A stretch of DNA of 64,000 nt from Flavobacterium aquatile LMG 4008 = ATCC 11947 (GTDB lineage Bacteria > Bacteroidota > Bacteroidia > Flavobacteriales > Flavobacteriaceae). Position 1 is the first letter of the stretch. Each line of letters starts with the position of its first letter. The notes below the pieces were generated by a model, which made no database searches, was not told the DNA's origin, and was given only the letters and a program-made list of their open reading frames with translations. The stretch covers positions 124,001 to 188,000 of the forward strand of contig NZ_JRHH01000005.1 of NCBI RefSeq assembly GCF_000757385.1, in the 5' to 3' direction. Shown here piece by piece: positions 1 through 9,122 of this stretch. A program made the translations under genes and the position numbers.

Positions 1-470
1 GGGAATATGGAAAGTTGTTTTTAACAATTTTCAGAATTTTAGTCGTGCCGTTTATCGGATATTGGCTTTGGGATTCAATCATTAGAGAAAAATCGAATTT
101 CTTGATTACTGCCATCGCTTTAATTTTTGCAGGAGCAGTTGGAAACATCATCGATTCTGTACTTTACGGAGTAATGTTTGACGACAGCACACGAACACAT
201 TTAGCTACCTTTTTCCCAGAAGATCATTACAGCACTTGGCTTCACGGTCGTGTAGTCGATATGTTTTACTTTCCTATTATTGAAGATTATTTAGTACCAA
301 CTTGGGTTCCGTTCATGGGCGGAAAAACAGTAACCTTTTTCAACGCAATTTTTAATGTTGCCGACGTCGCTATTTCTACAGGAGTTGGTATTTTAATTGT
401 ATTCAATAAAAGAGCTTTCACTTTACCACCGCAAAGTATTTCTAGAGTTTTTCATAATAAATTAGATTAA
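1..470 (+). CDS. lspA: Lipoprotein signal peptidase LspA (C-terminal part, 5' end outside window)
   Basis: This is the membrane aspartyl protease that removes signal peptides from diacylglyceryl-modified prolipoproteins. The frame is open from the first full codon at base 3 and no start lies in the window, so the N-terminus is missing. About 155 residues are visible. The two catalytic-aspartate regions of the family are present: GAVGNIIDS in the first half and FNVADVAIS near the end, with hydrophobic segments around them. The stretch between them (FFPEDHY and following) is longer than in the E. coli enzyme, as is usual in Bacteroidota. Many lipoproteins downstream in the window are predicted substrates. 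The family call is firm. Confidence 0.93.
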   Translation, partial: EYGKLFLTIFRILVVPFIGYWLWDSIIREKSNFLITAIALIFAGAVGNIIDSVLYGVMFDDSTRTHLATFFPEDHYSTWLHGRVVDMFYFPIIEDYLVPTWVPFMGGKTVTFFNAIFNVADVAISTGVGILIVFNKRAFTLPPQSISRVFHNKLD

Positions 471-475
471 TTCTT

Positions 476-1042
476 TTAAGAAAAATTATAGATTTTATTC
501 GGTGTAATGCAATAATCCAAGCGAATATCATCTTGGTAAACATCTACAATTTCTTCTTCGGCTTCAAAGAAAGACAATCCTATTTTTATAGTTTCGGGTT
601 GGCATTGCGATAGGAATTTATCATAAAATCCTTTGCCATAACCAACACGATTCCCTTTAGTATCGAATGCTAAAAGCGGTACAAAAACCACATCAATTTT
701 AGAAACAGGAACTTCTATACCATCAACAGGTTCGGGAATATTGTACTCGTTTTTCTTGAACTTTGTATTATCTGTTAACAGATAATGCGTCATTTTAATC
801 GAATTAAAATCAGTTTTAGCCACCACAATTTCCTTATCTTTTCCTGCTAAAACTTGAAGAATAAACTCAGTATCAATTTCTTTTTGCTCTTCAATCGTTA
901 GAAACAGATGAAAATACAATCGATCCCAAATAGCTAATGGAAGTAAATTATTAGCAATGGCAAGACTATTATTTTCAATTTCTTCCAAGGTTAATTCGCG
1001 TCGCAAGGCTTTGTACTTTTGTCTAAGTTCTTTTTTATACAT
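476..1042 (-). CDS. 5-formyltetrahydrofolate cyclo-ligase (MTHFS family)
   Basis: This 188-residue protein has the normal family length. The family converts 5-formyl-THF to 5,10-methenyl-THF using ATP, a folate salvage step in the cytoplasm. The diagnostic nucleotide-binding motif GNRVGYGKGFYD is at residues 130-141, and the basic N-terminus KKELRQKYKALR is typical. It converges with lspA, with only five bases between the stops. The unknown gene at 1061-1537 lies directly upstream on the same strand, so the two are probably co-transcribed. A decayed duplicate of its first ~45 codons lies at 1686-1910. Confidence 0.9.
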   Translation of the reverse strand: MYKKELRQKYKALRRELTLEEIENNSLAIANNLLPLAIWDRLYFHLFLTIEEQKEIDTEFILQVLAGKDKEIVVAKTDFNSIKMTHYLLTDNTKFKKNEYNIPEPVDGIEVPVSKIDVVFVPLLAFDTKGNRVGYGKGFYDKFLSQCQPETIKIGLSFFEAEEEIVDVYQDDIRLDYCITPNKIYNFS

Positions 1043-1060
1043 ATAGAAAATATAACGGTA

Positions 1061-1537
1061 TTAGTCCTTCTTTTTTGTTTTTCCAGTTTTAGGAAAAAAC
1101 ACTTTAAGTTCGTTTATTTTTCCTTCATAACCAACTTCAGAAGCAAATCGGTTTTTATATTTAGCATACTGATAATCGCGCAAAGCATTGGTTTTATTAT
1201 CATAATCGCGCAATATTTTTATAGAAAGAACACGTTCTTCTAGCGATTGTAGTTGCGCCAAAATACCGCTAACGAAAACCCTATCCTGATAATCGTTTTC
1301 AAATTCTACCCAATCTACTTCTGGCGATTTCAAATTGGGTTGCGACTCGTGATATGACTTTACTTTATCAATAAGCAGTTTCCCTTTTTCGCCTACTTTG
1401 CCATATTTACTGCGTTCTTTAGCTGTAATATTCACAGCCAAACTTTCGGTTAAGGCAAAAATCTGAGCCAAAGCTTCTTGTATTCCTTCCTTTTGCTCAT
1501 CGCTGAAATGGGTATTCCCTAAATTGTCTATTGGCAT
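1061..1537 (-). CDS. Conserved hypothetical protein, no recognised domain
   Basis: This 158-residue soluble protein has no signal peptide or membrane segment. It is rich in charged residues. Two helical stretches, roughly residues 12-60 and 80-130, could form a coiled coil or helical bundle, and the tail is lysine-rich (KTGKTKKKD). I do not recognise a family. It lies 18 bases upstream of the folate cyclo-ligase on the same strand and probably shares its transcript. The upstream 150 bases are extremely AT-rich. Confidence 0.7.
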   Translation of the reverse strand: MPIDNLGNTHFSDEQKEGIQEALAQIFALTESLAVNITAKERSKYGKVGEKGKLLIDKVKSYHESQPNLKSPEVDWVEFENDYQDRVFVSGILAQLQSLEERVLSIKILRDYDNKTNALRDYQYAKYKNRFASEVGYEGKINELKVFFPKTGKTKKKD

Positions 1538-1540
1538 AAC

Positions 1541-1685
1541 TCTAAATTTTAATATATATCCAAAAATAGATAATTTTTATTAAAATATTGATGAACATCA
1601 TTAAAATATATATAAGTAATAATGATAAATTAATGAATTTTACTAAAAATTATATAAATAACATTAAAATATAGATAAAATTTAA
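1541..1685. repeat. AT-rich low-complexity spacer with repeated ATTAAAATA words
   Basis: This spacer is almost pure A/T. It repeats variants of CATTAAAATATA and AATTAATGA several times (for example near 1597, 1654 and 1702), with GATGAACATC in the middle. It separates the unknown gene from the truncated cyclo-ligase copy and may be a scar of the rearrangement that left that copy. No convincing promoter or hairpin was picked out by eye. Confidence 0.4.
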
Positions 1686-1910
1686 TTATAAATTAATAAA
1701 ATACATTAAAAAATTAATGATTTTCATCAATTTATCACGTCTAAAATTCCATTTTAATTGTAAAGTAAAGTTCAAATGAAAATACAACTTATCCCAAATA
1801 GCTAATGGAAGTAAATTATTAGCAATGGCAAGACTGTTGCTTTCAATTTCTTCCAATGATAATTCGTTGCGTAAGGCTTTGTACTTTTTTCTTAAATCTT
1901 TTTTAAACAT
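1686..1910 (-). pseudogene. Truncated second copy of the folate cyclo-ligase N-terminus
   Basis: The first ~46 residues closely match the intact cyclo-ligase at 476-1042. Both share KYKALR, the run SLAIANNLLPLAIWD and LYFHL, with conservative changes such as MFKKDL for MYKKEL. After LYFHL the similarity stops abruptly and the frame runs into AT-rich sequence (FTLQLKWNFRRDK and on), so the ATP-binding GNRVGYGKGFYD region is absent. It cannot encode a working enzyme. Its start overlaps the stop of the upstream decarboxylase (1903), which suggests the decarboxylase once preceded a full cyclo-ligase gene. Confidence 0.85.
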
Positions 1911-3138
1911 AAACAGACGACTTCAATTCGTCTATAAAAACAGTCAAATGTTGCACTTCTACGTGATTCATGAGTACAATTTTATACCATTTATTTTCAT
2001 TATTGTGCGTTTCAGGAACCAAATCATACTTTTCAGCAATTTCTTTGGGTATAAATTCGGAGTGAATTGTAACAATATTCATGTACGGTTCACGGAAATA
2101 CTCAATTTCTAATTTATCCAATTCGTTACATAAAAACTGCGTTCTCATTTGCAAAACGCTAATTTTTTCAAACCATTTGTGTGGACCATAAGTAAACAAA
2201 ATCATCCAAACCGCAATAGCATTGGCACCAGAACGACTTCCGCAAAGTGTTAAATCCATTCCTTCAACATATTGCGCTTCTTTGGTCAACACGTTTTCAA
2301 TCAAGTTTTTTCGGCAAATGAAAATTCCTGTTCCATATGGTGCTTGAAGCATTTTATGAGCATCAATAGTAATTGAACTGATTTTAGGATTACTAAAGTT
2401 TATTATAGAATTCTCATTACTAAACGGATAAACAAAGCCACCATAAGCGCCGTCAATGTGGAGTTTGTAATCTAAATTGTACTTTTCTAATACAGTAGTA
2501 TAATCTTCAGGATTGTCAACCGAACCAAACATCGTTGTTCCCATATTTGAAACCACAATGAAGTACTTTTTACCTTTATCTACAGCTTTAAGAACAATTT
2601 TTTCTAAAGCAATGGTGTCAATTTCTCTGTTTTCAAAAGAGACTGGAATTTTCAACCAATCCAATTGCAACAAGTTGGCCGCTTTCGGAATTGAATAATG
2701 AGTATCTTCTGAAGCCAAAATCACAATTTCTTCCAATTTTGCCTCCTTTTTATAAATGAAAAAGTTGCGATACATCCAAATAGCTTGAGTATTAGCTTCT
2801 GTTCCGCCAGGAGAAATATAACCGTCAAATTCGTTTGGTTTTGCTTTAAAAACATCAACAGCAAGTACATTCAAAACCTCTTTTTCGAGCTCGTGCGTGC
2901 CTTTGAAAGCACTTTCAGAATCGCCCAAAGTATGGCAACCAATATGATTTGGATTGGCAACAAAAGTCTGTAAAACTGGAGCGTCTTTCAAAAAATCGGC
3001 ATCATAAAATACTTTTCCGTCTAGTTTTGAGGCTGGATAGCCCAAGGAGGTATCTTTTGCAAAATTGACATTCGCATTTAAAGCCTGTTGAATCTTATTT
3101 TTACGTTCTTCTTTTGGGAGTTTTTTCCAATATATCAT
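1903..3138 (-). CDS. PLP-dependent group II amino-acid decarboxylase (substrate unknown)
   Basis: This is a fold-type I decarboxylase of the histidine/glutamate/tyrosine decarboxylase group, about 411 residues from the chosen start. Numbered from the longest frame (ATG at 3171), it shows SPGGTEAN at 120-127, DTHYS (ring-stacking His158), HIDGAYGG (Asp240, pairs with the PLP nitrogen) and IDAHKM with the PLP lysine at 273. The longest frame adds 11 residues (MVEVVLAKIIG), but the ATG at 3138, starting MIYWKKLPKEE, is the better start. The substrate cannot be read from the sequence; histidine, aspartate and aromatic amino acids are all possible. The stop overlaps the start of the cyclo-ligase remnant. 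Confidence 0.85.
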   Translation of the reverse strand: MIYWKKLPKEERKNKIQQALNANVNFAKDTSLGYPASKLDGKVFYDADFLKDAPVLQTFVANPNHIGCHTLGDSESAFKGTHELEKEVLNVLAVDVFKAKPNEFDGYISPGGTEANTQAIWMYRNFFIYKKEAKLEEIVILASEDTHYSIPKAANLLQLDWLKIPVSFENREIDTIALEKIVLKAVDKGKKYFIVVSNMGTTMFGSVDNPEDYTTVLEKYNLDYKLHIDGAYGGFVYPFSNENSIINFSNPKISSITIDAHKMLQAPYGTGIFICRKNLIENVLTKEAQYVEGMDLTLCGSRSGANAIAVWMILFTYGPHKWFEKISVLQMRTQFLCNELDKLEIEYFREPYMNIVTIHSEFIPKEIAEKYDLVPETHNNENKWYKIVLMNHVEVQHLTVFIDELKSSVYV

Positions 3139-3284
3139 ACCTATAATTTTCGCCAAAACTACTTCAACCACTTAATATAAAACATGATAATTGTTAGTTT
3201 TAAAGATTGGCATTCGGAATTTGTTTTGTGAAGAATTTAAAGTTAAATTTGTTTGAAGAAAAAGAGTAATTTTTTTTCTCTGTG

Positions 3285-3369
3285 CCAATTCTCCGTGAAA
3301 TAATTAAATCAAAATAAATCAATAAGCAGTTTCAAATTATAATGAGATTGCTTCGTGCCTCGCAATGAC
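3285..3369. repeat. Dispersed intergenic repeat fragment abutting uvrC
   Basis: The spacer before uvrC ends with GAGATTGCTTCGTG followed by CCTCGCAATGACA, an imperfect palindrome (ATTGC...GCAAT) of a kind often scattered in bacterial intergenic regions. An earlier part, CTCTGTGCC...CTCCGTGAA, resembles the CACAAAG/CTTCGTG repeats at 50.5 kb. The repeat supplies the in-frame ATG at 3365, which argues that the following ATG at 3371 is the real uvrC start. Confidence 0.4.
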
Positions 3370-3370
3370 A

Positions 3371-5170
3371 ATGAACAATCCATCTTTAGAACTTCAAATA
3401 CAAACCTTGCCAAATAATCCTGGCGTGTATCAGTATTATGATAAAGATGAAAAAATTCTATATGTAGGTAAAGCCAAAAATCTCAAGAAACGAGTAGCGT
3501 CTTATTTTAATAAAATTCACGATACGGCAAAAACAAATGTGCTGGTTAAGAAAATTGTAACTATAAAACACATCGTTGTTACATCAGAACAAGATGCACT
3601 TTTACTCGAAAATAATTTAATAAAAAAGCTACAACCACGATACAATGTCTTGCTTCGTGACGACAAAACTTATCCGTGGATATGCATCAAGAAAGAACCT
3701 TTTCCTAGAATATTTCCCACACGCAGAATGGTAAAAGACGGCTCTGAATATTTTGGTCCTTATACCAATTTCAAGGTCGTGAACACAATTTTAGATTTAA
3801 TAAAAGAACTGTATCCGCTTAGAACTTGCAATTATGATTTGTCGCCAAGTAACATCAATTCGGGCAAATTCAAAGTCTGTCTAGAATACCACATTGGCAA
3901 TTGCAAAGGCGGATGCGAAGGCTACGAATCGGCAGAAAATTATCAAAATCACGTTAATGTCATCCGCGAAATATTAAAAGGAAATTTCAAAGAAAGTTTG
4001 AAAGACTTCAAGGTCAAGATGAATCAATTTGCAGCCAACATGGAATTTGAGGAAGCTCAAAAAATTAAAGAAAAGATAGATGTTTTACAAAACTACCAAT
4101 CGCGTTCTACGATTTTGAATCCAAAAATTTCCAACATCGATGTTTTTTCAATCATTTCCGACGAAAGTATGGCGTATGTCAATTTCCTTCAAATTGCGCA
4201 TGGTGCCATCATTCGTTCCTACACTCTAGAACTTAAAAAGAAACTAGATGAATCCGATGAAGAACTGCTAGAATTAGCCGTAGTAGAACTTCGCGAGCGA
4301 TTTAGCCTAACATCCAAAGAAATTATTTTGCCTTTTCCATTAGATTTTGGCGATAGAATAAAAATTACAGTTCCGCAATTGGGCGATAAAAAACAAATTC
4401 TAGAACTGTCTGAAAGAAATGCAAAGTATTACCGAATGGACCAATTAAAACAAATTCAAATTGTAGATCCAGAGCGACATACCACTAGAATTATGGCGCA
4501 AATGCAAAAAGATTTACGCCTCTCGGTTGAACCGCGACACATAGAATGTTTTGACAACTCCAACATTCAAGGAACCAATCCTGTGGCGGCTTGCGTAGTA
4601 TTTAAAGACGGAAAACCATCTAAAAAAGATTACCGACATTTCAATATAAAAACCGTAGAAGGACCAAACGATTTCGCATCCATGGAAGAAGTAGTTTATA
4701 GAAGATACAAACGGCTGCTAGACGAAAACCAACCGTTGCCACAACTTATCATTATTGACGGTGGAAAAGGACAATTGTCTTCGGCATTGAAAAGCATAGA
4801 CGACTTGGGTTTACGAGGCAAAATAGCTATTATTGGTATTGCAAAACGACTAGAAGAATTATTTTATCCAGGAGATTCGGCTCCGTTATACTTAGATAAA
4901 AAATCGGAAACCTTAAAAATTATCCAACAATTGCGAAATGAAGCCCACCGATTCGGAATCACATTTCACAGAGATAAACGAAGCAAATCGGCACTAAATT
5001 CTTCCATAGAAACCATTCCGGGTATCGGCGAAAAAACCATGCTCACGTTAATAAAACATTTTAAAAGTGTTAAAAGATTGAAATTAGCTTCCGAAAAAGA
5101 AATTTCTGACATTGTAGGACTTTCAAAAGCCAAAAAAATTTCCGACTTTTACAAAGAGATCAAACCCTAA
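3371..5170 (+). CDS. uvrC: UvrABC system excinuclease subunit C
   Basis: UvrC makes the 3' and 5' incisions in nucleotide excision repair. Domains in order: an N-terminal GIY-YIG nuclease (NNPGVYQYYDKDEKILYVG, residues ~15-33); a cysteine pattern (CNYDL...CLEYHIGNCKGGC) in the middle; a UVR helix pair (MEFEEAQKIKEKID) that contacts UvrB; an RNase H-like nuclease domain beginning ECFDNSNIQGTNPVA; and C-terminal helix-hairpin-helix motifs (SIETIPGIGEKTML). The length, ~599 residues, is normal. The start at 3371 is chosen because the ATG six bases earlier belongs to an intergenic repeat. A palindromic element follows the gene. Confidence 0.96.
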   Translation: MNNPSLELQIQTLPNNPGVYQYYDKDEKILYVGKAKNLKKRVASYFNKIHDTAKTNVLVKKIVTIKHIVVTSEQDALLLENNLIKKLQPRYNVLLRDDKTYPWICIKKEPFPRIFPTRRMVKDGSEYFGPYTNFKVVNTILDLIKELYPLRTCNYDLSPSNINSGKFKVCLEYHIGNCKGGCEGYESAENYQNHVNVIREILKGNFKESLKDFKVKMNQFAANMEFEEAQKIKEKIDVLQNYQSRSTILNPKISNIDVFSIISDESMAYVNFLQIAHGAIIRSYTLELKKKLDESDEELLELAVVELRERFSLTSKEIILPFPLDFGDRIKITVPQLGDKKQILELSERNAKYYRMDQLKQIQIVDPERHTTRIMAQMQKDLRLSVEPRHIECFDNSNIQGTNPVAACVVFKDGKPSKKDYRHFNIKTVEGPNDFASMEEVVYRRYKRLLDENQPLPQLIIIDGGKGQLSSALKSIDDLGLRGKIAIIGIAKRLEELFYPGDSAPLYLDKKSETLKIIQQLRNEAHRFGITFHRDKRSKSALNSSIETIPGIGEKTMLTLIKHFKSVKRLKLASEKEISDIVGLSKAKKISDFYKEIKP

Positions 5171-5201
5171 ATTTTGTGAGCGAATGTATATATTCTGTCT
5201 G

Positions 5202-5271
5202 TTAGCCATTTTCCTGCTTTCCACTCTATCTTTTTTTTACAAAAAAAGGATGCCGTTGCAATCAGGGCTAA
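5202..5271. repeat. Palindromic intergenic element, copy 1
   Basis: The element has inverted ends TTAGCC (5202) and GGCTAA (5266), the words CTGCTTTCC and GCCGTTGCAATC, and a central hairpin in which ATCTTTTTTTT pairs with AAAAAAAGGAT across a three-base loop. The same architecture recurs at about 40.82-40.96 kb and 55.08-55.16 kb. It sits between uvrC and the patatin gene and could end uvrC transcription. The longest possible frame of the patatin gene reads straight through it. Confidence 0.7.
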
Positions 5272-7523
5272 ATAGTAATCGTCTTTTGCAAAAATCAGTT
5301 TTCAACACAAAATCTACATTCTACATTCTATTTTCTATAATCTTTTCTCTTTTTACTCAAAATAGTTATTCTCAAGACACAATTAAACGTCCAAAAATTG
5401 GCCTAGTTTTAAGCGGTGGCGGAGCCAAAGGATTTGCACATATTGGTGTTTTAAAAGTATTAGAGCAAGCTGGAGTTAAAATAGATTATATTGGCGGAAC
5501 TAGTATGGGCGCAGTTGTTGGCGGTTTGTATGCTTCGGGTTACAACGCCAGTCAGATAGATTCTATCTTTCAAGACACCAATTTTGACGAGTTAATTCAA
5601 GACTATATCCCAAGAACATCCAAAAGTTTTTACGAAAAACGCAACGACGAGATGTATGCCATTTCGCTTCCGTTTAATAAATTTAGCATTGGCGTTCCTA
5701 TTGCATTGTCCAAAGGAATGTACAATTATAATTTACTTTCAAAACTTACCAATTCGGTGAGAAACATCAACAACTTTGAAGAACTTCCCATTCCGTTTGT
5801 GTGTATTGCTACCGATATCGAAACAGGAAAAGAAGTAGTTCTAAAAAATGGGTTTTTACCTCAAGCATTGTTAGCAAGTTCGGCTTTTCCAACCCTATTT
5901 TCTCCAGTAGAAATTGATGGACGAATACTTATCGATGGCGGCGTAACCAATAATTATCCGATAGAAGAAGTAAGAAAAATGGGTGCCGATTTTATTATTG
6001 GCGTAGATGTGCAAGACGATTTAAAGGACAGAAATTCTTTAAAAGAAGCTACGCGTATCTTAGTTCAAATTTCCAATCTTCAAATGATTGAAAGCATGAA
6101 AAAGAAAATCTCAAAAACTGATATTTACATTAAGCCAGATATTAGAGATTTTACAGTAATTTCATTTAGTGAAGGAGCAGACATTATAAAAAAAGGTGAA
6201 GAAGCGGCATTTGCAGTTTATGAACAAATAAAGAAATTATCAAGCGGAGAAGATTTTGTTTTACAACATAAAAAACTCACAAATGATAGTATATATCTAG
6301 ATAATATTTCAATTAAAAATCTAAAAAATTACACCCGTTCTTATGTTATTGGTAAATTAGGCTTCAAGCAAGGCTCAACGATTACGTATAATGATTTAAG
6401 AGACGGAATTAATAAATTAAATTCAACACAAAACTTTAGCGGAATAAGTTATTCGATAGATAAAAATGTAAGCGGTTGCGACGATTTGAATGTTTTTTTA
6501 ACCGAAAGCACTAACAAAACCTTTTTAAAGTTTGGATTGCATTACGACGGATTATATAAAAGTGCTGTTCTTGTGAATTTTACTCAAAAGAAAACATTGT
6601 TTAAAAATGATGTATTCTCGTTAGACATCGGTCTGGGTGATAATGTAAGATACAATTTAGATTATTACATTGATAACGGATTTTATTTCAGCTTCGGATT
6701 TAAATCGCGCTATAATTCGTTTAATAGAAATGTTACAACCGATTTCAACGATGGACAATTATTTGATCAATTAGGAATTAATTCCTTAAATGTAGATTTT
6801 TCTGACTTTACGAATCAGGCGTATATTCAAACCATTTTTGCGCAAAAATTTTTAATAGGTTCTGGATTAGAATTTAAGCATCTTAAAATAAAATCAAAAA
6901 CACTAGAAACTACAACACAAGTATTTGAAGATAGTAATTATGCAAGTGCATTTGGATATTTAAAATATGATTCATTCGACAATAAATATTTCCCCAAAAA
7001 GGGTTGGTTTTTTCAAGGAGATGTACAATCCTATCTTTACTCATCCGATTTTACTAATCAATTTAATGAGTTTACAATTGTTAAAGGTGACTTCCAATTT
7101 ACAAAAACATTCTACAAGAAGTTCAATGTAAAAGTGCAGACAGACGCAGGTTTTTCTGTTGGTGAGGAATCGGTTTCCTTTCTAGATTTTGTTCTTGGTG
7201 GTTACGGATATAATACAATTAATAATTTTAAACATTTCTATGGCTACGATTTTTTAAGTATTGCTGGTGATAGTTATATAAAATCTACAGCAACTTTAGA
7301 CGTAGAATTTTATAAAAAAAACCATGTCAATTTTTCAGCCAATGTAGCCAATGTAGATAATAAATTGTTCAGCACTGGAAACTGGTTTTCTACACCAAAA
7401 TACACAGGATATGCTATTGGGTACGGACTTGAAACCATCCTTGGTCCTATAGAAGTTAAATATTCATGGTCGCCAGAATTACCAAAAGGATATACTTGGG
7501 TAAGTGTAGGATTTTGGTTTTAA
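5250..7523 (+). CDS. Patatin-like phospholipase with C-terminal beta-barrel (PlpD-type outer-membrane protein)
   Basis: A signal-like hydrophobic stretch (STFYILFSIIFSLF, ending SYSQ) is followed by a patatin lipase domain: oxyanion motif SGGGAKG, nucleophile motif GTSMG and the catalytic Asp in LIDGGVTNNYP, about 145 residues after the serine. A POTRA-like region and a C-terminal barrel with the terminal aromatic residue (SVGFWF) follow. This is the layout of type Vd secreted or surface lipases. The start is uncertain: an ATG at 5184 lies before the palindromic element, the ATG at 5250 lies inside it, and a TTG at 5286 just after it would give a clean signal peptide beginning MQKSVF. The last is biologically attractive. 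Confidence 0.88.
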   Translation: MPLQSGLNSNRLLQKSVFNTKSTFYILFSIIFSLFTQNSYSQDTIKRPKIGLVLSGGGAKGFAHIGVLKVLEQAGVKIDYIGGTSMGAVVGGLYASGYNASQIDSIFQDTNFDELIQDYIPRTSKSFYEKRNDEMYAISLPFNKFSIGVPIALSKGMYNYNLLSKLTNSVRNINNFEELPIPFVCIATDIETGKEVVLKNGFLPQALLASSAFPTLFSPVEIDGRILIDGGVTNNYPIEEVRKMGADFIIGVDVQDDLKDRNSLKEATRILVQISNLQMIESMKKKISKTDIYIKPDIRDFTVISFSEGADIIKKGEEAAFAVYEQIKKLSSGEDFVLQHKKLTNDSIYLDNISIKNLKNYTRSYVIGKLGFKQGSTITYNDLRDGINKLNSTQNFSGISYSIDKNVSGCDDLNVFLTESTNKTFLKFGLHYDGLYKSAVLVNFTQKKTLFKNDVFSLDIGLGDNVRYNLDYYIDNGFYFSFGFKSRYNSFNRNVTTDFNDGQLFDQLGINSLNVDFSDFTNQAYIQTIFAQKFLIGSGLEFKHLKIKSKTLETTTQVFEDSNYASAFGYLKYDSFDNKYFPKKGWFFQGDVQSYLYSSDFTNQFNEFTIVKGDFQFTKTFYKKFNVKVQTDAGFSVGEESVSFLDFVLGGYGYNTINNFKHFYGYDFLSIAGDSYIKSTATLDVEFYKKNHVNFSANVANVDNKLFSTGNWFSTPKYTGYAIGYGLETILGPIEVKYSWSPELPKGYTWVSVGFWF

Positions 7524-7578
7524 ATGGTGAAAAAATGTAGAAATTTTCTATTTTCGCAAAAATATTAAACAAAAAAAG

Positions 7579-7586
7579 TATATTTG
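7579..7586 (+). promoter_or_regulatory. Putative -7 element of the permease promoter
   Basis: TATATTTG fits the flavobacterial TAnnTTTG box, 27 bases before the permease start. No clear -33 TTG is seen at the right spacing, so only the -7 half is supported. Confidence 0.5.
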
Positions 7587-7613
7587 AACAAATAAAACTA
7601 AAAACTACATACT

Positions 7614-9056
7614 ATGTCGATTTGGAGAAGAAAGTCATTAGCAGTATTGATGGATGAAGCATCAGAAGATGAAAAAGGATTAAAAAGAACATTATCTTCC
7701 AAAGCTTTAGTTGCCTTAGGAATTGGTGCAATCATTGGAGCTGGGTTATTTTCATTAACAGGTATTGCTGCAGCAGAACATGCTGGTCCAGCGGTAACTT
7801 TATCATTTGTTTTAGCAGCTGTTGGTTGTGCATTTGCAGGTTTATGTTATGCAGAATTTGCTTCTATGATTCCTGTTGCTGGTAGTGCTTATACCTATTC
7901 ATATGCTACAATGGGTGAGTTTATGGCATGGATTATTGGTTGGGATTTAGTGCTAGAATATGCTCTTGGAGCTGCAACTGTTGGTGTAAGCTGGTCGCGA
8001 TATTTACTAGAATTATTAAGTAAATTTGGTGTTCATTTGCCCGTCGAGTTAACGTGTTCTCCATGGGAAAAGTTAACTTTAAGTGATGGAACTGTTATTG
8101 ACGGCGGTTTTATCAATTTGCCAGCTATTTTTATAGTTTCTTTACTTTCTCTATTACTTATAAGAGGTACAAAAGAATCAGCTTCAATGAATAACTTTCT
8201 TGTAGTTTTAAAAGTTGCTGTTGTAATTTTATTTATTGTTATTGGTTGGGGCTTTATTGATCCAGCTAATTATACTCCGTATATTCCAGAAAACACTGGT
8301 GTTAAAGGACAGTTTGGTTGGTCAGGTATTGCCGCTGGAGCTGGAACGGTATTCTTTGCTTTTATTGGCTTTGATGCGGTATCAACTGCTGCGCAAGAAG
8401 CTAAAAATCCTCAAAAAGGAATGCCAATTGGTATTTTAGGATCTTTAGTAATTTGTACAATATTATATGTTTTGTTTGCTCACGTAATGACTGGACTTGT
8501 TCCTTATTATAAATTTGCAGGAGATGCAAAACCAGCTGCTACAGCTTTTGCCGTAACAGGATATGACTTTCTTCAAACAGGTTTAATCGTTGCAATTCTT
8601 GCTGGTTATACATCAGTTATTTTAGTAATGTTAATGGGACAAAGTAGAGTGTTTTACTCTATGAGTAACGACGGATTATTACCAAAATTCTTTAGTGACA
8701 TACATTCAAAATATAGAACTCCATGGAAAACCAATTTGTTTTTCTTAGGTTTTGTGAGTCTTTTTGCAGGATTTGTTCCAGTAAGCGATTTAGGACACAT
8801 GGTAAGTATTGGAACATTATTGGCATTCTCTTTAGTGTGTATTGGAATATTAATTATGCGTAAAAAAATGCCAGATGCAAAACGTTCTTTTAGAACACCA
8901 TTAGTTCCGTTCGTTCCTATTGCAGGTGTTGTTGTGTGTTTTTACTTAATGTATTCGTTACCACAAGAAAGCTGGTTTAGATTGATTATTTGGATGGCTT
9001 TAGGAGTTGTTATCTATTTTATATATGGTAAAAACAGAAGTAAATTAAACAAATAA
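7614..9056 (+). CDS. APC-superfamily amino-acid permease (CAT-like)
   Basis: This 480-residue inner-membrane transporter has about 12 hydrophobic segments. The first carries the conserved APC substrate-binding loop GIGAIIGAGLFSLTG, followed by ...EHAGPAVTLSF. A short cytoplasmic N-terminus (MSIWRRKS...LKRTLSSKALVALG) and the segment FAFIGFDAVSTAAQE match the cationic amino-acid transporter subgroup rather than the GABA or lysine groups. The substrate is not determined by sequence. It has its own upstream -7 box and a strong downstream terminator, so it is probably monocistronic. It lies just upstream of the tyrosine breakdown cluster, but this is no proof of a shared role. Confidence 0.87.
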   Translation: MSIWRRKSLAVLMDEASEDEKGLKRTLSSKALVALGIGAIIGAGLFSLTGIAAAEHAGPAVTLSFVLAAVGCAFAGLCYAEFASMIPVAGSAYTYSYATMGEFMAWIIGWDLVLEYALGAATVGVSWSRYLLELLSKFGVHLPVELTCSPWEKLTLSDGTVIDGGFINLPAIFIVSLLSLLLIRGTKESASMNNFLVVLKVAVVILFIVIGWGFIDPANYTPYIPENTGVKGQFGWSGIAAGAGTVFFAFIGFDAVSTAAQEAKNPQKGMPIGILGSLVICTILYVLFAHVMTGLVPYYKFAGDAKPAATAFAVTGYDFLQTGLIVAILAGYTSVILVMLMGQSRVFYSMSNDGLLPKFFSDIHSKYRTPWKTNLFFLGFVSLFAGFVPVSDLGHMVSIGTLLAFSLVCIGILIMRKKMPDAKRSFRTPLVPFVPIAGVVVCFYLMYSLPQESWFRLIIWMALGVVIYFIYGKNRSKLNK

Positions 9057-9075
9057 ATTTTTTTTATAAATAGTT

Positions 9076-9122
9076 AAAAGCACTAAATTATCATCAGTAT
9101 AATTTAGTGCTTTTTCTTTTTT
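9076..9122 (+). terminator. Rho-independent terminator after the permease gene
   Basis: AAAGCACTAAATTAT and its exact complement ATAATTTAGTGCTTT form a 15-bp stem around a short loop, followed by a T-rich run. It cleanly separates the permease from hmgA. Confidence 0.85.
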
